A stretch of 42,429 nucleotides of DNA, taken from Lachnospiraceae bacterium (lineage in GTDB: Bacteria > Bacillota > Clostridia > Lachnospirales > Lachnospiraceae). The position numbers and the translations under genes were made by a program. Location: assembly GCA_014804355.1 (NCBI GenBank), contig JAAUZY010000022.1, positions 1-42,429 on the forward strand, given 5' to 3'. Below the pieces are notes generated by a model. That model was not told where the DNA came from. It was given only the letters and a program-made list of their open reading frames with translations, and ran no database searches. Within the stretch, counting starts at the first letter, position 1. Each line of letters begins with the position of its first letter. This document shows positions 9,047 to 17,211 of the stretch, piece after piece.

Positions 9047-10267
9047 ATGGAGCAATCGACATTGAATAATTCCGATCTACCGGCAATTGAGGGCGGAAAG
9101 CCTGCCAGAGAGACAAAGATATTCTATGGGCACCAATATATAGATGAGGCAGATGTGGAAGCCGTGGTGGAGGTTCTGCGTCACGGTGACCTGACATGCG
9201 GACCGAAAATCAAGGAACTGGAGGATAAGCTGTGCTGTCTGACCGGCGCAAAATATGCCGTGGTGTGCAGCAACGGAACGGCGGCGCTTCATATGTCGGC
9301 GCTTGCGGCGGGCGTAGGCGAAGGGGACGAAGTGATCACGACACCGATTACTTTTGCTGCCTCTGCCAACTGTGCGCTGTACTGCGGTGCCAGACCGGTA
9401 TTTGCGGACATTGATCCGGAGACATATAATATTGATCCGCAGAAGGTGGAGGAAGCGATCACGGAGCGGACGAAGGCCGTGGTCGTGGTAGACTATACGG
9501 GACAGTCCGTGGCGCTTGATCCGATCAGAAAAATATGCAGAGAGCACAATCTGATATTGATTGAGGATGGTGCCCATGTAATCGGTACGAAATATCGGGG
9601 GCAGGCGAACGGTTCGATTTCCGATATGACGACATTCAGTTTCCATCCGGTGAAGACGGTCACCGGCGGAGAGGGCGGTGCAGTGCTGACAAACGATGAG
9701 ATGTTGTATCAGAAGCTGCTGCTCTATCGTGCCCATGGCATTACGCGCAACACCGACCTGATGGCTCATGAACCGGACGGGTCGTGGTATTATGAGCAGG
9801 TGGATCTAGGGTATAATTATCGTATGACGGATATTCAGGCGGCGCTCATTATCAGCCAGCTCGACAAGCTGCCTATGTTCAGTAAGAGAAGAAAAGAGAT
9901 TGTGGAGCGGTATAATGAGGCGTTTGCGAAACTGCCGTCTCTGTTTGTGCAGCGGGAGATTCCCGAGTCAGACACTACGAGACACTTGTACATTCTGCGG
10001 ATCGTGCCGGAGAAGCTGCGCATTGACAGAAGACAGTTCTTCGATGCGCTGGCGGCGGAAAATGTGTGCTGCAATGTGCATTATATACCCACATATTATT
10101 TCCCATATTACGAGAAACTTGGTTATCGTAGAGGGCTGTGTCCGAATGCCGAGAAACTGTATGAGGAGATCATATCTCTGCCCCTCTACTATGCCATGAC
10201 AGACGAGGATGTGGAGAGTGTCATAGAGGCTGTGACTAAAATAGCAGTCTACTATGCGAAAGAATAA
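9047..10267 (+). CDS. pseC: PseC: UDP-4-amino-4,6-dideoxy-N-acetyl-beta-L-altrosamine transaminase
   Basis: PLP-dependent DegT/DnrJ/EryC1-family aminotransferase that transfers an amino group from glutamate to C4 of the PseB product. The start is set at 9047 (MEQSTLNN) because AGGAGTGG lies just upstream; an ATG at 9011 would place that site inside the gene. The 406 residues are about normal for the family. Seen motifs are S-N-G-T-A-A-L-H (cofactor phosphate loop), I-E-D-G-A-H (the Asp that contacts the PLP ring nitrogen) and F-H-P-V-K-T-V with the Schiff-base lysine at about K203, followed by T-G-G-E-G-G. It sits directly after pseB. A second, divergent DegT domain is fused to PseG at 37202-39535, so this protein is the better candidate for the standard transamination step. 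Confidence 0.92.
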   Translation: MEQSTLNNSDLPAIEGGKPARETKIFYGHQYIDEADVEAVVEVLRHGDLTCGPKIKELEDKLCCLTGAKYAVVCSNGTAALHMSALAAGVGEGDEVITTPITFAASANCALYCGARPVFADIDPETYNIDPQKVEEAITERTKAVVVVDYTGQSVALDPIRKICREHNLILIEDGAHVIGTKYRGQANGSISDMTTFSFHPVKTVTGGEGGAVLTNDEMLYQKLLLYRAHGITRNTDLMAHEPDGSWYYEQVDLGYNYRMTDIQAALIISQLDKLPMFSKRRKEIVERYNEAFAKLPSLFVQREIPESDTTRHLYILRIVPEKLRIDRRQFFDALAAENVCCNVHYIPTYYFPYYEKLGYRRGLCPNAEKLYEEIISLPLYYAMTDEDVESVIEAVTKIAVYYAKE

Positions 10268-10324
10268 GAGGACGCAAAAGAGCTCGGGCGAAGAGCATAG
10301 CTGACGGTAAAAAAGGAAAAGGAA

Positions 10325-12559
10325 ATGCAGACAAGAGAAATACCGACTAAGACAAAAATAATCTATATAGCAATTGTATGCTTTGTTACGCTGCTATTGT
10401 GGCTGGGTGACGAGGGCAGCCGTCCGCTGGAGTATCTGGGATCAGAGCTGAATCATTCCGTCGGCCTGATCGATTCGGATTACGGGATTGTCGTGCGGGA
10501 GACGGTGGCAATGAACGGGATTGTGGCATATACGCCGGAATATGTTCTGAACAAGGGCAGTTACACCGCGCAAATGGTTTATCAGGCGGAGGAAGAAGAT
10601 TCGGTCTTAGAGCTGTGGGAACAGAACAGTAAAGTAGCTGCATGGCCGCTTGATCCCCGACAGTCGAAGATCACTGCGGATTTCACCCTTTCTAAAGATG
10701 CCAAGCAGATTCGGCTGCAGATCAATTACGGCGGCACAGGTTCGCTGACAGTTAAGCAGTTAAGCCTGTCTCCGCATACGGTGTTCTATACGGATACTTA
10801 TTTTTTTATGGTGTTGTTTCTGGCATGCAGTTTGATTATATGGCTGTATGTGGTACAGGGCAGAGCGCATCTGACGCAGGAGAGGCTTACGGATATTTGT
10901 GTGATACTGGGTGTGGCGCTTCTGGCAACGACGCCGATGATGCAGACATACCTCTATAACGGAGATGATCTGTGTTATCATCTGGCGCGCCTGGAGGGGT
11001 TAAAAGACGGCATTCTGGACGGACAGATTCCGGTCAATATTCTTCCGGAAGGCATGCAGGGCAACGGGTATATGAATGCCATGTATCCGTATCTGTTCTT
11101 GTATATCGGCGCCTTCTTAAGAATATGCCGTGTGTCGCTGGGATTGTCTTATAAAACGCTTATTTTTCTTGCCAATCTCGGCTCTGCGATCAGTGCTTAT
11201 ATTGCCGTGAAATCCATGTGTAAATCGCGCCGCAGCGTGATACTGGCGGTGGTATTATATACGCTTATGCCCTACCGGTTTACCAATATTTTTTCCAGAG
11301 GGGACTTGGGGGAGATCTTAGCATTAACCTTCTGGCCGTTGGTGATCGCAGGACTCTATCATATCATTCTGGGTGAGAGGCAGAGATGGTATTATCTTGT
11401 GATAGGTGTCAGCGGTATATTGCAGAGCCATATCTTAAGCGTTGCGTTTGCGGCAGTGATCTGTGTGATCACGGCATTGGTCTACTGTGTGCGCATCGTC
11501 CGGGAGCGCAGGTATATTGAGGTCGGTAAAGCGGCAGGTATGTTTATGCTCTTAAATATGTGGTATCTGGTACCGTTCATATTTTATTATTTTGAGAAGG
11601 AACTGAGTACCGACGTGCTCAGATGGAGCGGTTATTTTGAGCAGTCAATCAACCCGTCCAACTTCACTCAGAGCCTCAGTTTGTACAACAAACAGTACTT
11701 TTCGTTTGGACTTGCGCTTCTGGGATGTGTGGGGATCGGTGTGATCCGCCTTATAAGTGAGCGGGATCAAAAGAAGACAGAGGAAGACAGATATGTGTTA
11801 TATTTGTTCTTGCTTGGAGTGCTGCTTGCCTATATGACCACCGGATATTTTCCGAGCAGGAGACTGCTGGACAATGCCCTGTTTGAGAATATTGCTACAA
11901 TGATTCAGTTCCCGTGGCGTTTCTTAGGACCGGCATCCGCCTGTTTCCTCTTCGTGGGGGCAATCGGACTGGAACGGTCACAGATCCTGCGGCCATACCG
12001 AAATTTTATATTTGCCATGCTGATAGGATTAAATCTTCTGATTATTATTTCGGTACCGGCAGATAATAGCCATATGCCGTATGATAACGCAGAGGCGGTG
12101 GCTTCCAAGGGACATGAGAGTAAACTGGGAACGAGCGTAGGACTGTTCTATCCGCATGAGTGGAGGCTTGCCGGCGCGACGGAAGAGTCGTTGACGAATA
12201 GCGTGGTCATTTCCGATCTGAATGCGATAGCAGTCAGACAATATCAGAAAAAAGGTACTCGGGCTACGGTAGCGTATACGGCAACGGAGGAAGGCGGCTA
12301 TATAGAACTGCCGATTCAGGATTATTCGGGATATCGGGCATACGATGAGAACGGGAAGCGACTTGAGATCGGGCGTGGCGACGGTGCCAGAATGCGCTTT
12401 GCGGTGCAGGGTGACGGCATAGAGCATACGATTCGTGTGCGTTATGGCCCTAATCCTATATTTATTGCGGCGAATCTTGTTTCCGCGCTGACGATTCTTT
12501 ACTGTGTATGGCGGAGGCGTAAAGTACATTCGAGATCCGAACCGGCTGCACCGCAGTAA
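10325..12559 (+). CDS. Large multi-pass membrane protein, GT-C glycosyltransferase-like (PTPS-related type)
   Basis: A protein of 744 residues with one N-terminal membrane segment (about 10-27), an extracytoplasmic beta-rich segment (about 30-155), then about ten or more hydrophobic helices between 155 and 590, a second soluble extracytoplasmic region (about 590-715) and a final helix before a basic tail (C-V-W-R-R-R-K). The first loop after the second helix holds an acidic pair in N-G-D-D-L-C-Y-H (D214-D215), the place where GT-C glycosyltransferases carry their metal-binding acidic motif. The protein resembles the '6-pyruvoyl-tetrahydropterin synthase-related' membrane family, which is thought to be GT-C-like. 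AAAAGGAAAAGG precedes the ATG, and pseC ends 57 bases earlier. It may transfer a sugar from a lipid carrier to a surface polymer or glycoprotein. The specificity is unknown. Confidence 0.65.
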   Translation: MQTREIPTKTKIIYIAIVCFVTLLLWLGDEGSRPLEYLGSELNHSVGLIDSDYGIVVRETVAMNGIVAYTPEYVLNKGSYTAQMVYQAEEEDSVLELWEQNSKVAAWPLDPRQSKITADFTLSKDAKQIRLQINYGGTGSLTVKQLSLSPHTVFYTDTYFFMVLFLACSLIIWLYVVQGRAHLTQERLTDICVILGVALLATTPMMQTYLYNGDDLCYHLARLEGLKDGILDGQIPVNILPEGMQGNGYMNAMYPYLFLYIGAFLRICRVSLGLSYKTLIFLANLGSAISAYIAVKSMCKSRRSVILAVVLYTLMPYRFTNIFSRGDLGEILALTFWPLVIAGLYHIILGERQRWYYLVIGVSGILQSHILSVAFAAVICVITALVYCVRIVRERRYIEVGKAAGMFMLLNMWYLVPFIFYYFEKELSTDVLRWSGYFEQSINPSNFTQSLSLYNKQYFSFGLALLGCVGIGVIRLISERDQKKTEEDRYVLYLFLLGVLLAYMTTGYFPSRRLLDNALFENIATMIQFPWRFLGPASACFLFVGAIGLERSQILRPYRNFIFAMLIGLNLLIIISVPADNSHMPYDNAEAVASKGHESKLGTSVGLFYPHEWRLAGATEESLTNSVVISDLNAIAVRQYQKKGTRATVAYTATEEGGYIELPIQDYSGYRAYDENGKRLEIGRGDGARMRFAVQGDGIEHTIRVRYGPNPIFIAANLVSALTILYCVWRRRKVHSRSEPAAPQ

Positions 12560-12620
12560 AAAATGCAGGAATGAGGAACAGAATCGTGGCGGACAGACCG
12601 AAAACAGAGGTGCATCTACT

Positions 12621-13559
12621 ATGAATGGCGTAAATAGAAAGAAAAAACAATTACAGTTTCGCTATTATGAGATTCCACAGAATGAGCCATGCCTTGCGCT
12701 GCTGGGAGAGACGTGGGTGCGTCCTTACGGGGACGGTATGGAATGCCAGCATTTCCATAATTATATGGAGATCGGGTTTTGCTATGACGGTGTGGGCGAA
12801 GTGATTCTGGATGAAGAAGAGATATTCTACTCCGCCGAGTTTTTTACCGTAATTCCGAGGAATTTTCCGCATAATACGGAGAGTGAGAACTTCTCCGTAA
12901 ACCGTTGGGAGTTTCTCTTTATTGATGTGGACGCTTTTCTTCGCGATGTCCATAGGGACAATCCCATCTATGCAGAGGATTTGTCAGCGCTGATTAATAA
13001 TCGTGCATGGGCAGTGAAAGTAAGCAGCTATCCCCAGACGGCGGCACTGATTCGTGCTATTATGGAAGAAATGCGGTATAAGAAGGAATTCTATGCTGAG
13101 AGTGTGTCGGGAATGTTGCAGTCGCTGCTTATGAACATTGCGAGGATGAACCATAAGGTTCCCGGTAAAGTACGCAAGCAGAGTAGCGGTGTATCCAGAG
13201 TTTCCTTTGCACTGCACCATATCAGTAAGCATTACGCGGAGGAACTGACGGTTGGTGAGCTGGCGGCGGTCAGTCACATGTCAGAGACACATTTCAGGCG
13301 GATTTTTCAGCAGATCATGAATATGACGCCGTCTGATTACGTGAATCTGGTGCGGATACAGATGGCGTGTGAGCTCATGAAGAAATCGGCGGACAGCATG
13401 GAACTGGTAGCTCAGAAGTGCGGGTTTCAATCGGTCTCTACTTTCAATCGTAATTTTAAGAAGATTCTGGGGATCACGCCGTATCAGTGGAAGATTCATC
13501 CGGAGAACTATGAAGGTAAACTGCTTAACTATAAAATTTCTGCCTATAAAGGATGGTAG
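12621..13559 (+). CDS. AraC-family transcriptional regulator with N-terminal cupin
   Basis: The start is placed at 12621 (MNGVNRKKKQ), preceded by AGAGGTG. The open frame reaches back to 12504, but that extension overlaps the previous gene and has no ribosome-binding site. The 312-residue protein has an N-terminal cupin-like sensor domain (H-F-H-N-Y-M-E-I-G-F near residue 45) and two helix-turn-helix motifs in the C-terminal 105 residues: L-T-V-G-E-L-A-A-V-S at about 208 and E-L-V-A-Q-K-C-G-F-Q-S-V-S-T-F near 260. It ends in the family signature G-I-T-P-Y-Q-W. It is encoded just upstream of, and in the same direction as, the sugar ABC transporter and lacLM genes, so it probably activates them in response to a galactoside or related sugar. 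The ligand is inferred from neighbours only. Confidence 0.88.
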   Translation: MNGVNRKKKQLQFRYYEIPQNEPCLALLGETWVRPYGDGMECQHFHNYMEIGFCYDGVGEVILDEEEIFYSAEFFTVIPRNFPHNTESENFSVNRWEFLFIDVDAFLRDVHRDNPIYAEDLSALINNRAWAVKVSSYPQTAALIRAIMEEMRYKKEFYAESVSGMLQSLLMNIARMNHKVPGKVRKQSSGVSRVSFALHHISKHYAEELTVGELAAVSHMSETHFRRIFQQIMNMTPSDYVNLVRIQMACELMKKSADSMELVAQKCGFQSVSTFNRNFKKILGITPYQWKIHPENYEGKLLNYKISAYKGW

Positions 13560-13625
13560 TTTATGCCTTTTTAATAAAAAGTATGTTTCTAAGAATTATG
13601 ATAAATACAATAACGTAAACGTTTA

Positions 13626-13660
13626 AGAGACAAATTTATGGTCGAATTTGCCTCTTTTTT
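13626..13660 (+). terminator. Rho-independent terminator after the AraC-family gene
   Basis: AGAGACAAATT pairs with AATTTGCCTCT with one mismatch, around an 8-base loop, and is followed by TTTTTT. Confidence 0.75.
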
Positions 13661-13696
13661 GATTTTTGATAACAACATACGAAAGTGCCGTAGAGT

Positions 13697-13702
13697 TATA
13701 AT
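13697..13702 (+). promoter_or_regulatory. -10 box of a probable activator-dependent promoter for the sugar ABC genes
   Basis: A perfect TATAAT lies 150 bases before the binding-protein gene, after the terminator of the regulator gene. No good -35 box sits 16-18 bases upstream; the nearest, TTGATA at 13666, is 25 bases away. A strong -10 without a -35 suits a promoter that needs an AraC-type activator. The activator site itself is not identified. Confidence 0.4.
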
Positions 13703-13851
13703 GCATACATAATCAATCAAAAAGGGGCATATAGTTATACAAATTGACGAAACGCCTCTGGCGATTGAGAAATAAAGAAACAAGCTGATGCACAATGTGC
13801 ACAAAAAAGGTGGTATTTAATACTACCGACAATGAATGGGAGGAAACTAAA

Positions 13852-15201
13852 ATGAAAAGAAAGATTTTGGCAGCTTTAATGGCAACTACCATGATTCTTT
13901 CATTGGTAGGATGTGGCGGCAATGACGGCGCGGCATCGACAGACGGTGGATCAGCACCTGCGGCAGACAGCGCAGCAGATGACTCGGCAGCACCCGCAGC
14001 AGACGGAGAAGAGACACTGACAGTATGGTGCTGGGACCCGGCATTCAACATGAACGCAATGTATGAGGCAGAGAAGGTATATCAGAAAGATCATCCGAAC
14101 TTCAAACTGAACGTGGTCGAGACACCTTGGGAAGATGTTCAGACCAAAGTTACCACGGCAGCTACTTCCGGAGATCTGAGCACACTGCCTGACATTTTCC
14201 TGATGCAGGATAATGCGTTCCAGAAGAACGTTATCAGCTTCCCGGATGTTTGCGCTGACTTGACAAACAGCGGAGTTGATTTCTCACAGTTTGCAGCAGG
14301 TAAGGTTGCTTACTCCGTAATCGACGGCAAGAATTATGGCGTTCCTTTTGATAACGGCGCAGTAGTTGCATGCTATCGTACAGATTATCTGGAGCAGGCA
14401 GGTCTGACAATTGATGATTTCACAGATATCACATTTGATCAGTATCTTGAGAACGGACAGAAAGTACTGGAAGCAACAGGCAAGCCCCTCATCTCCATGC
14501 AGGCAGGCGAATGTGACCTGATCATGATGATGATGCAGTCCGCAGGTTCTTCTCTCTTTAACGAGGACGGAACAGCAAATATCGTAGGCAATGACACGTT
14601 GAAGGTTGTTATGGAGACATACAAGAAGCTGAAAGATGCTGGCGTATTGATCGAGGTAAACAGCTGGGATGAGTATGTGGGCTCTCTCGTAAGCGGCGAC
14701 GTAGCAGGTACGATCAACGGATGCTGGATCATGGCTTCCATCCAGACAGCAGAAGATCAGGCAGGTAATTGGGCGCTGACCAATATGCCCAGCCTCGTAG
14801 GTGCAGCAAATGCAACTAACTACTCCAACAACGGTGGTTCTTCATGGGCTGTAACAACTAACTGCCAGAATCAGGCATTAGCATTTGATTTCCTTGCAAG
14901 CACATTCGCAGGAAGCACAGAGCTGTACGATAACATTCTTCCGAGCGGCGCTCTGGCAACATGGGCTCCGGCTGGTGATTCCAGTGCATACGGCGAGCCG
15001 AACGAGTTCTTTGGCGGCGACGCAGTATCCGCTAAGATTGTTGACTTCTCTACTAAGGTACCGTCCAACATCACAGGCGTTTACTACTACGAAGGACGTG
15101 ATGCAGTTGCAACGGCAATCACGAACTACATCAACGGCGCTGATATTGACGCAGAAATGCAGACAGCAGCAGATACTGTAAACTTCAACATGGGACAGTA
15201 G
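13852..15201 (+). CDS. Sugar ABC transporter substrate-binding lipoprotein (CUT1 family)
   Basis: The start is at 13852 (MKRKILAALM), preceded by GGGAGGAAA; an upstream in-frame ATG at 13795 would place this signal peptide internally. A lipoprotein signal peptide ends in L-V-G-C with the lipidated cysteine at C21, followed by an Ala/Ser/Asp-rich tether (about 22-60) and a family 1 extracellular solute-binding fold of about 390 residues. The 449-residue length is normal. The protein is anchored to the outer face of the membrane and delivers a sugar or oligosaccharide to the two permeases encoded next. The adjacent beta-galactosidase genes suggest a galactoside. A terminator between this gene and the permeases explains the usual excess of binding protein over permease. 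Confidence 0.92.
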   Translation: MKRKILAALMATTMILSLVGCGGNDGAASTDGGSAPAADSAADDSAAPAADGEETLTVWCWDPAFNMNAMYEAEKVYQKDHPNFKLNVVETPWEDVQTKVTTAATSGDLSTLPDIFLMQDNAFQKNVISFPDVCADLTNSGVDFSQFAAGKVAYSVIDGKNYGVPFDNGAVVACYRTDYLEQAGLTIDDFTDITFDQYLENGQKVLEATGKPLISMQAGECDLIMMMMQSAGSSLFNEDGTANIVGNDTLKVVMETYKKLKDAGVLIEVNSWDEYVGSLVSGDVAGTINGCWIMASIQTAEDQAGNWALTNMPSLVGAANATNYSNNGGSSWAVTTNCQNQALAFDFLASTFAGSTELYDNILPSGALATWAPAGDSSAYGEPNEFFGGDAVSAKIVDFSTKVPSNITGVYYYEGRDAVATAITNYINGADIDAEMQTAADTVNFNMGQ

Positions 15202-15260
15202 CATTAAGCCATGCAGCGGCGTTTTGCGAATGGGCATGGCGGAAGTACAGATAAGATATA

Positions 15261-15295
15261 GGGGAATAGTTTTAACAGGCTGTTCCCCTTTTTTT
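15261..15295 (+). terminator. Intra-operon terminator/attenuator between binding protein and permease genes
   Basis: GGGGAATAG pairs with CTGTTCCCC (one G-T pair) and is followed by a run of seven T. Partial read-through here would give more binding protein than permease, a common arrangement in ABC importer operons. Confidence 0.8.
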
Positions 15296-15323
15296 CTCCA
15301 AAGACAGAGAAGGAGGGAGTTTC

Positions 15324-16217
15324 TTGGGTAAGCCATCTAAAAAAATGACACTTAGCAAAAAACATAATCTGACAGGATGGGCGTTCCTTGCGCCCGGTGC
15401 ACTTTTGATACTCTTTATGAGTTTCGTTCCAATGATAAGAGCGCTGCTTTTATCTTTTAAGACCGGTGTCGGTGCGAAGATGGAGTGGTGCGGCATCTTG
15501 AATTATACTCGAATGTTCAAGGACGCAGTATTTATTCAGTCCATTAAAAATACATTTTTCTACTTGATCATACAGGTGCCGATCATGCTGATTTTTGCAT
15601 TGATTCTTGCATCGATATTGAATAATAAGAATCTCAAATTCAAGGGAATTTTCCGTACGATGATCTTCTTGCCCTGTGCTACATCATTGGTAGCATATGC
15701 GGTTATTTTTCGTTCCCTGTTTGCCAACAATGGTATTATCAATCTCATCTTGGTAAACTTAGGAATATTGGATCAGCCTTATGCATTCCTGACGAATACG
15801 TGGAGTGCAAGAATTGTTATTATCATCGCACTTCTTTGGCGGTGGACAGGATATAACATGGTTTTCTACCTGTCAGGATTACAGAATATCGAATATTCTG
15901 TGTATGAAGCGGCTAAGATCGACGGCGCATCCGCGGTTCAGACATTCTTTAAGATTACGGTGCCGCTCCTTAAACCGACGATCCTGTTGACAGCGATCAT
16001 GTCCACCAACGGTACGCTGCAGTTGTTTGATGAGTCTGTCAACCTGACAGACGGTGGACCGGCAAATGCCTCTATCACGATGTCGCACTACATATACAAT
16101 ATGTCATTTAAGTATGTGCCGAACTTCGGATATGCGGCGGCAATGTCCTTCTTAATTTTGATTCTGGTTGCCATCTTGGCATTCCTGCAGATGAAAGTAG
16201 GTGATAAACGTGACTAA
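15324..16217 (+). CDS. Sugar ABC transporter permease (MalF/UgpA type)
   Basis: The start is a TTG at 15324, chosen because a strong AAGGAGGGA sits six bases upstream and the translation (MGKPSKKMTLSKKHNL) leads straight into the first membrane helix. The 297 residues contain six hydrophobic helices. The cytoplasmic EAA loop that docks the ATPase is clear, E-A-A-K-I-D-G-A followed by I-T-V-P-L-L-K-P near residues 195-220. It is the first of two permeases, and its end overlaps the next gene by eight bases, indicating translational coupling. Confidence 0.92.
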   Translation: MGKPSKKMTLSKKHNLTGWAFLAPGALLILFMSFVPMIRALLLSFKTGVGAKMEWCGILNYTRMFKDAVFIQSIKNTFFYLIIQVPIMLIFALILASILNNKNLKFKGIFRTMIFLPCATSLVAYAVIFRSLFANNGIINLILVNLGILDQPYAFLTNTWSARIVIIIALLWRWTGYNMVFYLSGLQNIEYSVYEAAKIDGASAVQTFFKITVPLLKPTILLTAIMSTNGTLQLFDESVNLTDGGPANASITMSHYIYNMSFKYVPNFGYAAAMSFLILILVAILAFLQMKVGDKRD

Positions 16218-17016
16218 AGGTAAGAAATTTGGTATGTATCTGTTTTTGTGTATTGTTTCCTTTATCTCTGTATTCCCGCTGTACTGGATGGTGTGTGCAT
16301 CGACGAATAAGAGCGCGGAGGTTGTCAGTGGGCGTCTGATCCCCGGAACATATTTTATAGAGAATTTTAAAAATCTTTTAGGGAATCAGAATATAGGAAG
16401 AGCGCTGGGGAATTCCTTTAAATATGCGATTATTCTGACATTGGTGTCACTTGTGGTCAGCTCTCTGGCAGGTTTCGGGTTCGAGATCTATCATGATAAA
16501 GGGAAGGATACTGTTATGAGCATTATCCTTCTGGCGATGATGGTGCCTTTCGTTGCGACGATGATCCCGTTGTTCCAGATGTTTTCTAAGGCAGGATGGT
16601 TGAATACGACGATTGGATTTATCCTTCCTACGGTTTCTACACCGTTCCTGATCATGATGTTCAGGCAGAGTGCGAGGTCGTTTCCGCATGATATCATGGA
16701 AGCGGCGAGAATCGATGGTCTTTCTGAACTGCGTATTTTCTTCCAGATGTTTATACCGACGATGCGCTCCACTTATGCGGCGGCTATGACGATTACATTT
16801 ATGAATGCATGGAACAGCTACCTGTGGCCGAAGGTAATCATGACGGATGCCAACAGCCAGACGATGCCGATGGTAGTTGCGAACTTGACGCAGGGTTATG
16901 TAACGGATTATGGTATGCTGATGCTGGCAGTATTGATCTGTACGCTGCCTACGGCAATCGTATTCTTCTGCCTGCAGAATGCATTTGCAGAAGGTATTAC
17001 AGGTGCAGTAAAATAA
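16210..17016 (+). CDS. Sugar ABC transporter permease (MalG/UgpE type)
   Basis: The GTG at 16210 is preferred over the in-frame GTG at 16201 because AGGTGA at 16199-16204 lies five bases before it. The gene overlaps the upstream permease by eight bases. Its 268 residues hold six membrane helices and the EAA loop E-A-A-R-I-D-G-L followed by F-I-P-T-M-R-S. It forms the heterodimeric channel with the previous permease. No ATPase gene follows, which is normal for CUT1 transporters of Firmicutes that share a general MsmK/MsiK-type ATPase encoded elsewhere. Confidence 0.92.
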   Translation: MTKGKKFGMYLFLCIVSFISVFPLYWMVCASTNKSAEVVSGRLIPGTYFIENFKNLLGNQNIGRALGNSFKYAIILTLVSLVVSSLAGFGFEIYHDKGKDTVMSIILLAMMVPFVATMIPLFQMFSKAGWLNTTIGFILPTVSTPFLIMMFRQSARSFPHDIMEAARIDGLSELRIFFQMFIPTMRSTYAAAMTITFMNAWNSYLWPKVIMTDANSQTMPMVVANLTQGYVTDYGMLMLAVLICTLPTAIVFFCLQNAFAEGITGAVK

Positions 17017-17019
17017 TAA

Positions 17020-17109
17020 GACATGAAGTTATACTAAGACGCCAAAAGACGGCGTCTAAGTATAACTAAGTCATGTCTACGAGAATGCCGCTTGCAGCGG
17101 GCATTCTCT
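17020..17109. repeat. Two consecutive large inverted repeats between the permease and lacL genes
   Basis: Hairpin 1 (17020-17077): AGTTATACT-A-AGACGCC pairs with GGCGTCT-A-AGTATAACT apart from one A-A mismatch, extended by GACATG/CATGTC beyond an internal loop. Hairpin 2 (17081-17108): GAGAATGCCGC pairs with GC-G-GGCATTCTC with one bulge. Neither is followed by a T run on either strand, so they are not standard terminators. They may stabilise the 3' end of the transporter mRNA or be a remnant repeat element. Confidence 0.75.
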
Positions 17110-17211
17110 GTGGGCTGAGTGAGCCGATAGTAATTAAGTTGTAGCATGAGGGCGGATTGCATAATAGCGCAAACGCCCTCTGCTTATAGAAAAATGAGAG
17201 GAGGACTATAT

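Noticed and set aside
12504..12620. N-terminal extension of the AraC-family gene
   Set aside because: It overlaps the end of the membrane protein gene and lacks a ribosome-binding site; the ATG at 12621 has one and starts just before the cupin domain.
13616..13625. Palindrome TAAACGTTTA as a possible LacI-type or catabolite-control operator
   Set aside because: It lies between the regulator's stop codon and its terminator, not at a promoter, and lacks the full consensus.
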